From UBA6522 sp965205045 (GTDB lineage Bacteria; Pseudomonadota; Gammaproteobacteria; Steroidobacterales; Rariloculaceae), in NCBI GenBank assembly GCA_965205045.1, contig OZ242031.1, forward strand, positions 3,472,001 through 3,536,000: a stretch of DNA of 64,000 bases, read 5' to 3'. This document shows, piece after piece, positions 26,887-35,871 of this stretch. The notes below the pieces were generated by a model that was not told the DNA's origin, did not search any database, and saw only the letters and a program-made list of their open reading frames with translations. Made by a program: the position numbers and the translations under genes. Numbering within the stretch: the stretch's first letter is position 1; every line of letters starts with the position of its first letter.

Positions 26887-27602
26887 CCCCGGCCGGACTT
26901 CCTTGCGCTGACGAGGTCGATAACCGCGAAAGGCGCGTAAAGGAGGAACAGGGCGCATGCCACCATCCCCACCAGGCCCGGGAGGTACGATGGCCAGGGC
27001 CCGAACCAGTCCAGCGGCGACGGTTGCGCAGGCTTTGCGAGCAGGAAGAGATAATTCGACCCGAGCAGGAGGTTGACGGGATATATCAGCAGGGCATAGG
27101 CGGCGGTGACCGGCATGACGATCAGCAGCGACCTCGGCCTGGGTCTGAAGCCCATGACCACGGTGGCGAACATGATCGCCAGGAACCCGAGGCCATGGCT
27201 CAGGAAGAACAGGAAGAAAACGGGGTGGGGAAACGCCTGCAAAACGTCGGGCGTCATCAGGGCGACCAGCGCGCCTCCCGTTCCCCAGTAATACAGAACC
27301 TCGTACAGGCGATAGCTGCGAGTCCAGAGCATGAACGCGCCCAGCGTAACCGTCATCCCGCAAAGATGCAGCGGCAGATGCTCCGCCAGCGGCATTCCGT
27401 ATACGCCGGCCCTGACTGCCGGTCCGAGGATGATGTCGATAAACATGCAGACTGCAAGGACCTTTCGCGCCGTATCCTGGCCTTGGGGGCTCGCGCGCCA
27501 TCGCAACAGCAATGGCAGGAACACAGCAATGGCAATGGCGATGCCGGTCCCCACCCAATGCTGCACGCCGAATAGAACAAACGTGGGTACGCTATTGTCC
27601 AT
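26883..27602 (-). CDS. TIGR02206/YwaF-family integral membrane protein
   Basis: 239 aa from ATG 27602. It has about seven hydrophobic helices and the family signature around LPLHLCGMTVTLGAFMLW, plus FFLSHGLGFLAIMF. The protein resembles YwaF of Bacillus and TIGR02206 members, whose role is not known. The start was chosen because it opens directly into the first helix; the open frame upstream lacks membrane character. The last bases overlap the RraA remnant. Confidence 0.75.
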   Translation of the reverse strand: MDNSVPTFVLFGVQHWVGTGIAIAIAVFLPLLLRWRASPQGQDTARKVLAVCMFIDIILGPAVRAGVYGMPLAEHLPLHLCGMTVTLGAFMLWTRSYRLYEVLYYWGTGGALVALMTPDVLQAFPHPVFFLFFLSHGLGFLAIMFATVVMGFRPRPRSLLIVMPVTAAYALLIYPVNLLLGSNYLFLLAKPAQPSPLDWFGPWPSYLPGLVGMVACALFLLYAPFAVIDLVSARKSGRG

Positions 27603-27847
27603 GGTGTCTTCTGCCTGGCCTGCTGGTCTCTGTTTGCACGATTCCGGCCACCGGCGTGTCGGTGGGCCAAGGCAGGAGATTACAACACGAACGGGTTTTC
27701 CACAGGCGTCGGCTATCCTGCCAGCGTGATATTCTTCGGCCCAACCCGTATGAGACAGGACGAAGGCGCCGTCCGCGCCCATGGCCTGCTCCGGGACCAA
27801 CCGGAACAGCGGTGCCCCGGGCACTGGAGAGACTGGAGAGTCGACAC

Positions 27848-28840
27848 GTGAAATATATCAATCTGTTGCTGGCGTCAATTGGCGCGTCATTCGCTTCGGC
27901 GGTACTCGGACACCACAGCGATGCGGGCTACGACCGGGAGACCGTGGTCGCATTCGAGGGTGTGGTCAAGCGCTATGCATTTCGCAATCCCCATGTGCAG
28001 ATCATCGTGGAAACCGAGAACGAGACCGGCGAGGCCGTTGAGTGGGACCTCGAGACCGGCTCGACCCCAATCATGATTCGCAGCGGTTGGTCGGCGGACC
28101 TCGTGAGTCCCGGCGACACTGTCATCGTGCGGGCGCATCCCGAGCGGAGCGGGCGGTTGCGCGCCATCCTCAATACGCTTGAAACCTCCGACGGCAACCT
28201 CTGGATGCAGATCGAAGACGACCCCGAAGAAACGGTCGCGGCGACCAGCCTCGACGGTGTTTGGAAGGGGTTGAGCACGTTCAGCCTGGGGCGCAGCCTG
28301 AACCGGATGCCGTTGACACCCGCAGCGGAAGCGGCGCGGGCGGAATACGACTACATGACCATGACTCCGGTCAGGGACTGCGTGCCGCCGCCACCGCCTG
28401 GGCTGACCGCGTCCACCGTGTACCTCAACGGCATCGAGATTCTCGAAGATCGCGTCATCCTCCGGAACGAATACTTCGACCGGACCAGGATCGTCCACAT
28501 GGATGGGCGCGACCATCCGGAAACCGACGAGCGCACATCCTGGAACGGGCATTCCATCGGCTGGTGGGACGGCGATACCCTGGTCGTGGATACCAGGCAT
28601 TTCCGGGATCATCCGGAGGGCAACGGGCGGGGCGTGCCGTCGGGCGCGCAGAAGCACCTGATCGAGCGATTCAGCTTGAGCGAAGACGGGAAGCGCGTGC
28701 AGATCGAGGTAATCCTGGAAGATCCCGAATACCTTGTCGGCACGTTCAACGGCTATGCGGAGATGGTTTATACGCCGGAGCTTCAGCTGTATCGCTACGA
28801 CTGCGACCCCGAACTGTCCAGGCAGGGCGGATTCGAATAG
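27848..28840 (+). CDS. DUF6152-family exported protein, long form
   Basis: 330 aa from GTG 27848 (MKYINLLLASIGASFASAV then GHHSDAGYD), with GGAGAG upstream. DUF6152 domain at 20-130 (VVKRYAFRNPHVQIIVETE, then EWDLETGSTPIMIRSGW). The C-terminal domain has the DGRDHPE, GWWDGDTLVVDTRHF and RFSLSEDGKRVQIEV motifs shared with the 23302 gene and common in uncharacterised secreted proteins. The segment EWDLETGSTPIMIRSGWSAD is nearly identical to part of the gene at 49240. Stand-alone transcription is likely. Confidence 0.8.
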   Translation: MKYINLLLASIGASFASAVLGHHSDAGYDRETVVAFEGVVKRYAFRNPHVQIIVETENETGEAVEWDLETGSTPIMIRSGWSADLVSPGDTVIVRAHPERSGRLRAILNTLETSDGNLWMQIEDDPEETVAATSLDGVWKGLSTFSLGRSLNRMPLTPAAEAARAEYDYMTMTPVRDCVPPPPPGLTASTVYLNGIEILEDRVILRNEYFDRTRIVHMDGRDHPETDERTSWNGHSIGWWDGDTLVVDTRHFRDHPEGNGRGVPSGAQKHLIERFSLSEDGKRVQIEVILEDPEYLVGTFNGYAEMVYTPELQLYRYDCDPELSRQGGFE

Positions 28841-28929
28841 GGGGCCGGGCGTCGCCCGAGATGCATTGACCGGACGCAGGCCCGAGTGAGTCTGGCGGAC
28901 GCCGATGTGCGATTGGGTGAGTCTCGACT

Positions 28930-29343
28930 ATGCCGGGCGCTGAGGTTCTTGTCCCTGTATTCGCGCTCTTATGGGCGGGCGTTTCGCTCGGGGGATCGCT
29001 GGTCGCGGCTCCCGCCAAGTTTCGTGCGCCGTCCCTGACCCGGCCGGTCGCGCTCGATGTTGGCCGCGCTCAATTCCTGTGGGTTGGCATCACTGAAGCA
29101 GTTCTATGTGTCGGGCTTGTCTGCGCACTGGTTCTCGGCGCCGGCGACGCCTGGAAGTGGCTGGTTGTCCCGATCGCGTTATTCGTCGTTCAACGATTCG
29201 TCGTCATGCCGCCGCTGGATGCACGCACGCGCCGGTTGATACGCGAGGAACAGGTCGGCCCGAGTCACCTGCACCGGGTATATGTGGTGCTTGAAGTGGT
29301 GAAGTTCGCGTTCTTGGTCTTGGGAGGCGCTGCCTCCATTTAG
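28930..29343 (+). CDS. Small four-helix membrane protein, unknown function
   Basis: 137 aa from ATG 28930. Four hydrophobic stretches are visible (VPVFALLWAGVSLGGSLVAA, FLWVGITEAVLCVGLVCALV, WLVVPIALFVVQRFVV and YVVLEVVKFAFLVLGG) with a PPLDARTRR loop. The layout resembles DUF4149-type proteins, but I cannot assign a family with certainty. It is on the same strand as the DUF6152 gene 90 bases upstream. Confidence 0.6.
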   Translation: MPGAEVLVPVFALLWAGVSLGGSLVAAPAKFRAPSLTRPVALDVGRAQFLWVGITEAVLCVGLVCALVLGAGDAWKWLVVPIALFVVQRFVVMPPLDARTRRLIREEQVGPSHLHRVYVVLEVVKFAFLVLGGAASI

Positions 29344-29400
29344 CGAGATGCCAAATCACCGCTCGGCTCAAGAAACACCAGCGCGGGGGCCGGTTTATCC

Positions 29401-29583
29401 TCAAATCGGCAGTGGCACCAACCATTTTTCGTCGATCAGGCCCTGGAAGTGGCTCGATACGCTGGTAGCCAGCGCTCTGTCGCGCAAGAGGATCCCCGGT
29501 TCGAGGTTGCGATCGAGTGCGGCATCGGTGAGAAAAAGACTAATGTCGAATAGGTTGGCAATCCGTGGACAGCATAACTGCAC
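29401..29583 (-). pseudogene. C-terminal remnant of a PLD-family (DrmC-like) nuclease
   Basis: 60 residues including DAALDRNLEPGILLRDRALA and VSSHFQGLIDEKWLVPLP. This is the ending typical of phospholipase D-like defence proteins such as DrmC of DISARM (pattern: T-x-AALDRN-E-G-L-R, HF-LI). Both HKD catalytic motifs and the rest of the protein are missing. The upstream side is occupied by the methyltransferase gene on the other strand. It suggests an earlier defence cassette at this site. Confidence 0.45.
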
Positions 29584-29636
29584 TGCACGGTCGGTGCGTC
29601 TGATACGATTCGGGCCGAAATGACAAGGAGCTCTTC

Positions 29637-31010
29637 ATGGCGGAACCGAATTGGGCGAACCAGACCATGTGGACCGGGGACAACCTGGACATCATGCGGG
29701 GAATGAATTCGGCCAGTGTTGATTTGATCTATTTGGATCCGCCGTTCAACAGCAACGCGAACTATGCTGCGCCCATCGGCTCTGAAGCTGCCGGCGCCGA
29801 ATTCAAAGATACGTGGACGCTCAGCGATGTGGACGTCGCCTGGTTGGATTTGATCGAAGCGAAGCACCCAGCGCTGAATCGCGTCATTCACGCGGCCATG
29901 AGCACGTCGGACAAGTCCTACCTGATCTACATGGCGATCCGGCTGCTCGAAATGCACCGGCTGCTAAAGCCTACCGGTTCGATCTACCTCCACTGCGACC
30001 CTACAATGAGCCACTACCTCAAGCTCGTCATGGATGCGGTTTTTGGCGCTGGCGCCTATCTCAACGAGTTGAGCTGGCGGCGAACGACAACGAAGGGCGA
30101 TTATCGGCAAGGTGCACTCAACTGGCCGCGCGTGCGTGACGTGTTGCTGCATTACGCCGCCGACCCCAAGAGCGAGGGTCGCATGTATCGCCAGACGTTT
30201 ACCGACTACGATCCAGCGTACATCAAGAGCCATTACAACCGTATCGAGGAGGGCACTGGCCGCAGATATCGGTTGGACAACCTGACGGCGCCTGGGGCCG
30301 GCTCGCGCGGCCATCCGAAATACGAGTTTCTTGGTGTGGTCCGCTATTGGCGGTACGCCAAAACGAAAATGGAGCAGTTGTACGCTGACGGACGAGTCAT
30401 GCAGACCGCGCCGGGCCGTGTGCCTGCCTACAAGCGGTACCTGGACGAGATGCCGGGCGCGGCGGTTGGCGATACCTGGGACGATATCCTGCCCATAAAT
30501 TCGCAAGCCAAGGAACGGCTAGGCTACCCGACGCAGAAGCCAGTCGCGTTGCTACAGCGTATCGTGCGGGCATCGTGCCCGGACGATGGCGTTGTACTCG
30601 ATCCGTTCTGCGGGTGTGCGACAGCCTGTATCGCCGCGGAGGTTGAACATCGTCAGTGGACCGGCATAGACATCGCGCCGAAGGCCGCTGAACTGGTGCG
30701 GGTCCGCATGAAGAAAGAACTTGGCATGTTTTACGATGGCGTGCACCGTACCGACGTACCGCGACGCACGGATATCGGACCCATCCCACACTACAAGACG
30801 CATCGCAAGACCCTGTACGGCGAACAGGGCGGCCATTGCAACGGCTGCGGCGAGCACTTCAAGCCGCAAAACCTCACTGTCGATCACATCATCCCGCGAG
30901 CAAAGGGTGGGACCGATCACCTGGGGAATTTGCAGCTACTGTGCGGCTATTGCAATTCGGTCAAGGGCGACCGAGGGCACGAATACCTGATGGCGAAACT
31001 GGCCGCATAA
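29637..31010 (+). CDS. DNA methyltransferase fused to an HNH endonuclease
   Basis: 457 aa from ATG 29637 with an AAGGAG ribosome site. Residues 1-365 are a beta-class N4/N6 methyltransferase: motif IV LDPPFNSN (34-37 DPPF) precedes motif I VVLDPFCGCATA, with YPTQKPVALLQRIV between. Residues about 385-455 are an HNH nuclease: CNGCGEHFKPQNLTVDHIIP, then GTDHLGNLQLLCGYCN, with two CxxC zinc pairs and the H-N-H residues. One chain thus carries both modification and putative cleavage domains. The neighbours are an AAA ATPase and nuclease remnants, so a defence role is likely. The recognition site is unknown. Confidence 0.9.
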   Translation: MAEPNWANQTMWTGDNLDIMRGMNSASVDLIYLDPPFNSNANYAAPIGSEAAGAEFKDTWTLSDVDVAWLDLIEAKHPALNRVIHAAMSTSDKSYLIYMAIRLLEMHRLLKPTGSIYLHCDPTMSHYLKLVMDAVFGAGAYLNELSWRRTTTKGDYRQGALNWPRVRDVLLHYAADPKSEGRMYRQTFTDYDPAYIKSHYNRIEEGTGRRYRLDNLTAPGAGSRGHPKYEFLGVVRYWRYAKTKMEQLYADGRVMQTAPGRVPAYKRYLDEMPGAAVGDTWDDILPINSQAKERLGYPTQKPVALLQRIVRASCPDDGVVLDPFCGCATACIAAEVEHRQWTGIDIAPKAAELVRVRMKKELGMFYDGVHRTDVPRRTDIGPIPHYKTHRKTLYGEQGGHCNGCGEHFKPQNLTVDHIIPRAKGGTDHLGNLQLLCGYCNSVKGDRGHEYLMAKLAA

Positions 31011-31132
31011 CCTGAGGCTATCTTGTCAACTATTTGCCATAAGCCCAACCGGTTTTGCGTCCTCGGCCATCTGATCGGAAAGAAACACGCCGAGCCTGTT
31101 TGCGTCGACGATCATGCAAATTGATTCGGGAT

Positions 31133-32497
31133 TCAGTCGTCGAACCCCAGCAAGCGATCAGTTTCCTTCAGGAAGAATGACCGATAGCTTGGTGGCGCGT
31201 TCTTAACATTCCCGAACTCGTCCAGGGTGAGGTTGTGCATTTTCGCGGCGTTGCGCTCAGGCTCGAAAAAGATGATTGAGACGTCATCCGGGCGCAACAG
31301 TTTTCTTCTCACCAGTATGCGCATTCGGTCCACGATGTAATCGCTGTGGGTTTCTATCAGGAACATGTTGCGCCCATCTTTCGCAGCCTTCGCAAACAAC
31401 TCGGCAAGTTCCGCCTGTCCACGAGGGTGAAGATGCACGTCGGGCTGCTGGAAAAGAAATGTCTTGGCCGCACGGCCATAGCGACGACCGGAACTACGGT
31501 TTTCGCTGCCGGACAACAGACTGACCAATATCGGCAGGCTCTGACTGACTCCGTAGCCGACGTCCATGATGTTGGCGTAGAAACCCGATTGGACCTTGAC
31601 CTGAAGCTGGAACGGGTCACTCATCTGCTTACCGTGCCGCCGCACCTTGATATCGTTGAAAAGCCCGGATTCCGCGCCGAAATTCACCAGGTCATCGTGC
31701 AATGATTGCCATGTCTTCTTCTCGCTGTTGTCCAGTCTCGTCAAGAGCATGGGGACGTGTTCGCCTTCGGGGCTGTCGACCTCCCTGACCGGGTCGTAGG
31801 TACGCTTGGGCGTGGCCCGAAGCGGAGCGACCGGGATCAGTTTCGTGTGGAGCAGTTCCCGAAACCCGAAGGGAATGCGGCCGACTCCAGGGCTCTTGCC
31901 ATCGCCGGGCTCCAGTAGATTCCGCACATAGGAGGTTACAGGGTTGGCATCGGGAGAGCCGGACTGCAGTTCCTTGCCGTCCAAAAGAAAGTCCAGACCA
32001 AAGTGCCAAGCCGGGAATGAAGGCAACGTGACATCCAATTCCCGGCCCGGAATCGCCAATGTGGTTCTTCCCTCCCTATCTTGGCGCCACTCGAAGAAAT
32101 CCGATGGGCCGAACCGAAACAGGCAGGATTGCTGCGCGGGTTGCGAGCCTTGTTTTCCGAAGGTGACCAGAACTTCTGTAGGTAGCCCAGTTCTGTCGTA
32201 TTGAGCGAACTTGAATCCAAGCTGAAATTCATCGATGCGGCCGTTCGGTCCGCGACGGGAGCGGACGATATCCCTGAACGAGCCCATCAAAAACGGTTCC
32301 CGATTGAAATCGGGCGAGCCGCCGAATCTATCCTCGAATGTGGAGAACATCCGGTGAATGACGGAGAAACACGCTAGAAACGTGCTTTTGCCGGTACTGT
32401 TTTCACCAACCAGGAGCGTGATCGGGCGCAATTGGCCGCGCTGTTTGCCTTGGAAACAGCGAACATCGTTCAGGATTAATTCTGTCGGCTGCGCCAT
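31133..32497 (-). CDS. AAA-family ATPase (DUF3696-type)
   Basis: 454 aa from ATG 32497, with AAGGCGG five bases upstream; an in-frame ATG 32548 is less likely. Walker A is GENSTGKST at 31-39. The ABC-like signature GYGVSQSLPILVSLL, Walker B region KTFLFQQPDVHLHP and D-loop/His segment MFLIETHSDYIVDRM are in order, as in SMC/OLD-like ATPases. The C-terminal part (VSIIFFEPERN) fits DUF3696. Such ATPases often drive nucleases in defence islands. It is convergent with the methyltransferase-HNH gene, 122 bases apart. Confidence 0.87.
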   Translation of the reverse strand: MAQPTELILNDVRCFQGKQRGQLRPITLLVGENSTGKSTFLACFSVIHRMFSTFEDRFGGSPDFNREPFLMGSFRDIVRSRRGPNGRIDEFQLGFKFAQYDRTGLPTEVLVTFGKQGSQPAQQSCLFRFGPSDFFEWRQDREGRTTLAIPGRELDVTLPSFPAWHFGLDFLLDGKELQSGSPDANPVTSYVRNLLEPGDGKSPGVGRIPFGFRELLHTKLIPVAPLRATPKRTYDPVREVDSPEGEHVPMLLTRLDNSEKKTWQSLHDDLVNFGAESGLFNDIKVRRHGKQMSDPFQLQVKVQSGFYANIMDVGYGVSQSLPILVSLLSGSENRSSGRRYGRAAKTFLFQQPDVHLHPRGQAELAELFAKAAKDGRNMFLIETHSDYIVDRMRILVRRKLLRPDDVSIIFFEPERNAAKMHNLTLDEFGNVKNAPPSYRSFFLKETDRLLGFDD

Positions 32498-32854
32498 CAA
32501 TCCGCCTTGGCTCGCGGGCCTTGATAATTCGTTGCCCTTCGCGTCCACGTCGACCGACGACCCTTCCGTTACGAGGAACTGGGATGCTACACACCGATAC
32601 GACCGATGTCATCCGCGCGTGTAGCAGTGTCTCCGCTTGGACGACTTCATCCACGAGCCATCGTCTGGGGAATACTTGCACCAATTCCCCCACGCGCGGC
32701 GAGCGACAAGAAAGGCGCATGGGCTGACTGTTGTTCGGCTCGTGTCCCATAAGCGTCGTCTCGGTTCATCGCATTCGGCGGGAGGCGGAAGTTTGCGTCG
32801 CTGGTCGTGGGGGGCGTTGCCGCAGTCCAACAAGGCGCCAGCTTGTTGTCCGGC
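32498..32854. other. Region without an intact gene; possible helicase N-terminal remnant
   Basis: I see no intact gene. On the minus strand from ATG 32720 about 50 residues (VGELVQVFPRRWLVDEVV, TSVVSVC) faintly resemble the opening domain of SNF2-like helicases found in DISARM-type clusters; the frame then runs into unrelated sequence. The resemblance is weak and short. The promoter of the leftward ATPase must lie near 32500-32560. Confidence 0.3.
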
Positions 32855-33850
32855 TCAAAGTTTAGGTGTAACGACCGACACTCGCTCTCCGGTTGCCGCC
32901 GACTGCACAATCGCCTCCAAGACGGTCGTGGCATGGAGAATTTCGTCGGGTGTGATGGGGAAGGGCGGGCCGCCCTCGCAATCCCGCGCGAACGCCTCCA
33001 GCGCTGCCGCGACCGACGGCAGGCAGGGATAACCGTGGTTTTCCCAGGTTCGCGTTGCCGACTGGTCGCGCGATTTTGTGATTGTCAGCCGATCATGGTC
33101 AACGACCTCACCCCATCCATCCGAGCCGAAAGCGTGTAGATGCCAGAGTGGGGCTGTCGAAGCCACTGTGCCGAGAGAGCCCAGTTGACCGCCTTCGAAC
33201 TCCACGGTCACGATCGTTGCGTCGTCGATATCGAATGGCAGGGAAACCCTTCGGCTGACTGCCTGAACGCGCGAGATGCGTCCAAACAGCTGAATGAAGG
33301 CATCAACCACATGAATGCCGAGTGAAGTCATGCCGCCGACAGGGCTTTCTGTCCGGCTGTCTCGCCACGTGCCGGCGGCGGGGGCAAGATTGGTCGAAAA
33401 GTTTCCTTCGATCTGTACCATCTTGCCGAGTTCACCCGCGTCGATCGATTGCTTGAGCGCCACGGTGTTGGGGTAGAAGCGGCGGTCGTGACCCACTGCG
33501 GCCTTCAGGCCGTTTGCCGCCAGCGCTTGCAGTGCCTCGGCGGCATCGGCAGCGCCAAGGCAGAACGGCTTCTCGCAGTAGACATGCTTGCCGGCGTTCG
33601 CTGCCGCGAGAATCTGACCCGGGTGTGTGGAGTGGGGCGTGGCCAGTACCACCGCATCGAGATCGTCGTCCGCAAGCAGATCGTCGAGGGACTCGTACAG
33701 GCGCAAACCGGCTTTCCCCGCGTAGTTCACCGACCTGGATGGTGTCCTCGTCGTACCGGCAATGAAGCGAATCGCATCGTTCCCCCCCGAGACGGACTCC
33801 ACCAGCGCCCGTCCCCAACCGCCCATGCCTACGATGCCAGCGTTGATCAC
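32855..33850 (-). CDS. Gfo/Idh/MocA-family oxidoreductase
   Basis: 331 aa from GTG 33850, chosen because GAGGGG precedes it and the Rossmann motif AGIVGMGGWGRA follows at once; a GTG at 33931 would extend it into the preceding gene. Other family marks are ATPHSTHPGQILAAANAGKHV, CEKPFCLG (Lys of the EKP motif) and MTSLGIHVVDAFIQLFG. It is a NAD(P)-dependent dehydrogenase of sugar or cyclitol type; the substrate is unknown. It sits between the ATPase genes of the putative defence island, same strand as both, and looks like a metabolic gene caught inside it. Confidence 0.88.
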   Translation of the reverse strand: MINAGIVGMGGWGRALVESVSGGNDAIRFIAGTTRTPSRSVNYAGKAGLRLYESLDDLLADDDLDAVVLATPHSTHPGQILAAANAGKHVYCEKPFCLGAADAAEALQALAANGLKAAVGHDRRFYPNTVALKQSIDAGELGKMVQIEGNFSTNLAPAAGTWRDSRTESPVGGMTSLGIHVVDAFIQLFGRISRVQAVSRRVSLPFDIDDATIVTVEFEGGQLGSLGTVASTAPLWHLHAFGSDGWGEVVDHDRLTITKSRDQSATRTWENHGYPCLPSVAAALEAFARDCEGGPPFPITPDEILHATTVLEAIVQSAATGERVSVVTPKL

Positions 33851-33914
33851 GTTGATGCCCCTCTGCAAAGTCGAATCGATTTGCGCCCGTTGCCTCTCGA
33901 TATCTCTTGCAATG

Positions 33915-34544
33915 TTATGGTGTCCCGCCACGTGGAAACCATGCCTGAAGCGTGCGCTTCAGATCTTGGAAGGACCGGTCCTCGCAGGTCTGCAACGAGA
34001 CCTTTTCTGCGAGCTGCCGGTACAGGGATGCGCTGCGGGCCATGCCCGTTCTCCGCAACGCGGCGTGAAACGCTTCCTTGGGATCATGCGGTTTGGGATC
34101 GCTCTCGCGCAAAAGCCCTTTCGCCACCAACCACTCTCGCAGCCGTGGCGACCGACCGCGCCATCCGGCCACCAGGTCGACGTTGGGAGATTCGTTCCAG
34201 ACCCAGGTTTCAAGTTCCGGCGCGATGACGATGGCCTTGGCGCGTTCGCCCCAACTTGTGCGATCGAACTGGCTGTTCAAGTCTTGTTGCAACGTTTCGG
34301 GCGCTATCCGCTCGCGCCCGCACCCTTCATGATCGAACAGGAGCAGGCCGTGGTCGTACTGCGTCGCGAAGTTCGAAAGATAGGCCACACCGTGCCGTAC
34401 GCAGGCCGGATCATGCTGCGGATGAGAGAATATGTCGTAGGTCAGCGGCCTGATTTCCAAGGATTGGTGTCTTGGCAGCAGCCCCGTCAGCGCTTGCTCC
34501 ATGTCCTTGTCGGCGACCAGGACGACCAGGTCGATTCGGCTCAT
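33915..34544 (-). CDS. DUF4276-like protein coupled to an AAA ATPase
   Basis: 209 aa from ATG 34544, overlapping the ATPase stop (ATGA, 34541-34544). It opens with a Toprim-like strand (SRIDLVVLVADKDMEQAL), has acidic motifs LLLFDHEGCGRE and IVIAPELETWVW, and ends in a basic helical region. DUF4276-type proteins pair with OLD-like ATPases and are suspected nucleases of the Toprim class. Acidic residues D and E in the expected Toprim places support this. Function is inferred from this pairing. Confidence 0.65.
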   Translation of the reverse strand: MSRIDLVVLVADKDMEQALTGLLPRHQSLEIRPLTYDIFSHPQHDPACVRHGVAYLSNFATQYDHGLLLFDHEGCGRERIAPETLQQDLNSQFDRTSWGERAKAIVIAPELETWVWNESPNVDLVAGWRGRSPRLREWLVAKGLLRESDPKPHDPKEAFHAALRRTGMARSASLYRQLAEKVSLQTCEDRSFQDLKRTLQAWFPRGGTP

Positions 34545-35797
34545 CCCAGCACCCCGGACGCCAGCAGGGTGCCGAGGTCCATGTCTCCCCGCCACTGCTG
34601 AAGTCTGGGATGCTCGGAGCCAAGCACGATGTCGGTCGCGCCGTCCCCGTCCCTGGCAAAGCACAACACGTCGTCCGGGCTGGCGGCGCTCAGCACGACC
34701 GGGGAATGGGTCGCCAGCAGCACCTGCGCGGTGTACATGGAACTGAGCGAATCGTATACCGTCGCAACGTCGCCTGGATGAATCCCGTTCTCGGGCTCTT
34801 CCACCAGATAGACGCCGCGCAGGTCGGCCAGGTACGCCGGCAGCGTGAGCGCGGTCAACCGGATCGTGCCATCGGACACCAGCCAGGACGGCACCCGCAA
34901 CCCGCCATCGTACTCATAGGTCAAGTAGCAGTGCTTGTCTTCCGGGCGTTCGACCGTGCCAATGTCGACCAGATCGGGAAGGGCGGTGCGAAGGTGCCGG
35001 ATCCAGGCGGCATGTCGGCCGGGATCGTTTCTTCGCAGACGCGCCACCACCCAGGAAAGATTCGAACCGTCGGGCAGGAACCCGGCGACACGGGTGGGAG
35101 GGCTCGGATTCATGATGGCCCGACTGTTCAGCACCAGCTTTTGGACGCCCGTGCCGAGAAACTCGCGAAACCAACTCGCGATCGGAAAGGATGTCTCGTC
35201 CGCCGGCAGATTGCCCAGCGCCGACTTCCGCGGCCCAAGCCTGAAGGACGGCGCCCAACCCCGATTCGCCGGTTTGGTTTCGGAGTAAAAGTTGTCGTTT
35301 CCGCCTGGCGCCTTGTTTATCAGGGTCTTGTTCGTCGATCGCCTGACGCTATCTTGAAGAGACGCAGGGGCCGGGGCGCACCGGGGGAACAGCGTCCGCT
35401 GACCGTTCGATGCCATAGTCCGTTTTTTCAGGATTAGAGTCTTCGCCTTGAACACGAACGGTCCGGGAGTTTCGTCGCAGCCCATGGCCACCTGATAGCG
35501 AACCGTGTCCAGTTCGGAAGTGACCGATCGTCGCCGCAAACGGTCGGGAACCGCGGCCTCGACTGCAAATTCCATCCGGTTGCCGCGATGCTGGTAAAGA
35601 AGGTCCCGGGGATTCGCCGCGCGATCTTCCAGAGCGTGATCCAGACCGTTAGTTACCACATCGCTCAGAAAGCCGATCACGTCCAGAAACGTGGTCTTTC
35701 CGGAGGCGTTCGGGCCGACGAGCACGTGAAACGGTTTCAATGGCCGTGCCACATACCGCAGGCAGCGGTAGTTCAACGCCTCTGCCAAGTGGATCAT
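34541..35797 (-). CDS. OLD-like AAA ATPase, partner of the DUF4276-like protein
   Basis: 418 aa from ATG 35797 (MIHLAEALNYRCLRY). Walker A GPNASGKTT at 28-36; Walker B GVYLVEEPENGIHP; then VLLATHSPVVLSAASPDD, the H-loop. The two halves are split by a long insert, as in AAA_21/OLD-type ATPases. It is the first gene of an overlapping pair with the DUF4276-like gene, so together they may form a split OLD-like effector against phage. The C-terminus lacks its own Toprim domain, consistent with the partner supplying it. Confidence 0.85.
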   Translation of the reverse strand: MIHLAEALNYRCLRYVARPLKPFHVLVGPNASGKTTFLDVIGFLSDVVTNGLDHALEDRAANPRDLLYQHRGNRMEFAVEAAVPDRLRRRSVTSELDTVRYQVAMGCDETPGPFVFKAKTLILKKRTMASNGQRTLFPRCAPAPASLQDSVRRSTNKTLINKAPGGNDNFYSETKPANRGWAPSFRLGPRKSALGNLPADETSFPIASWFREFLGTGVQKLVLNSRAIMNPSPPTRVAGFLPDGSNLSWVVARLRRNDPGRHAAWIRHLRTALPDLVDIGTVERPEDKHCYLTYEYDGGLRVPSWLVSDGTIRLTALTLPAYLADLRGVYLVEEPENGIHPGDVATVYDSLSSMYTAQVLLATHSPVVLSAASPDDVLCFARDGDGATDIVLGSEHPRLQQWRGDMDLGTLLASGVLG

Positions 35798-35871
35798 GCC
35801 TGTTCTCCGCGAGCGGTTCCGCCGTGCTGCCGTTATTATTGTACGCACGGAACCCATTCGCAGGGAGTTTC

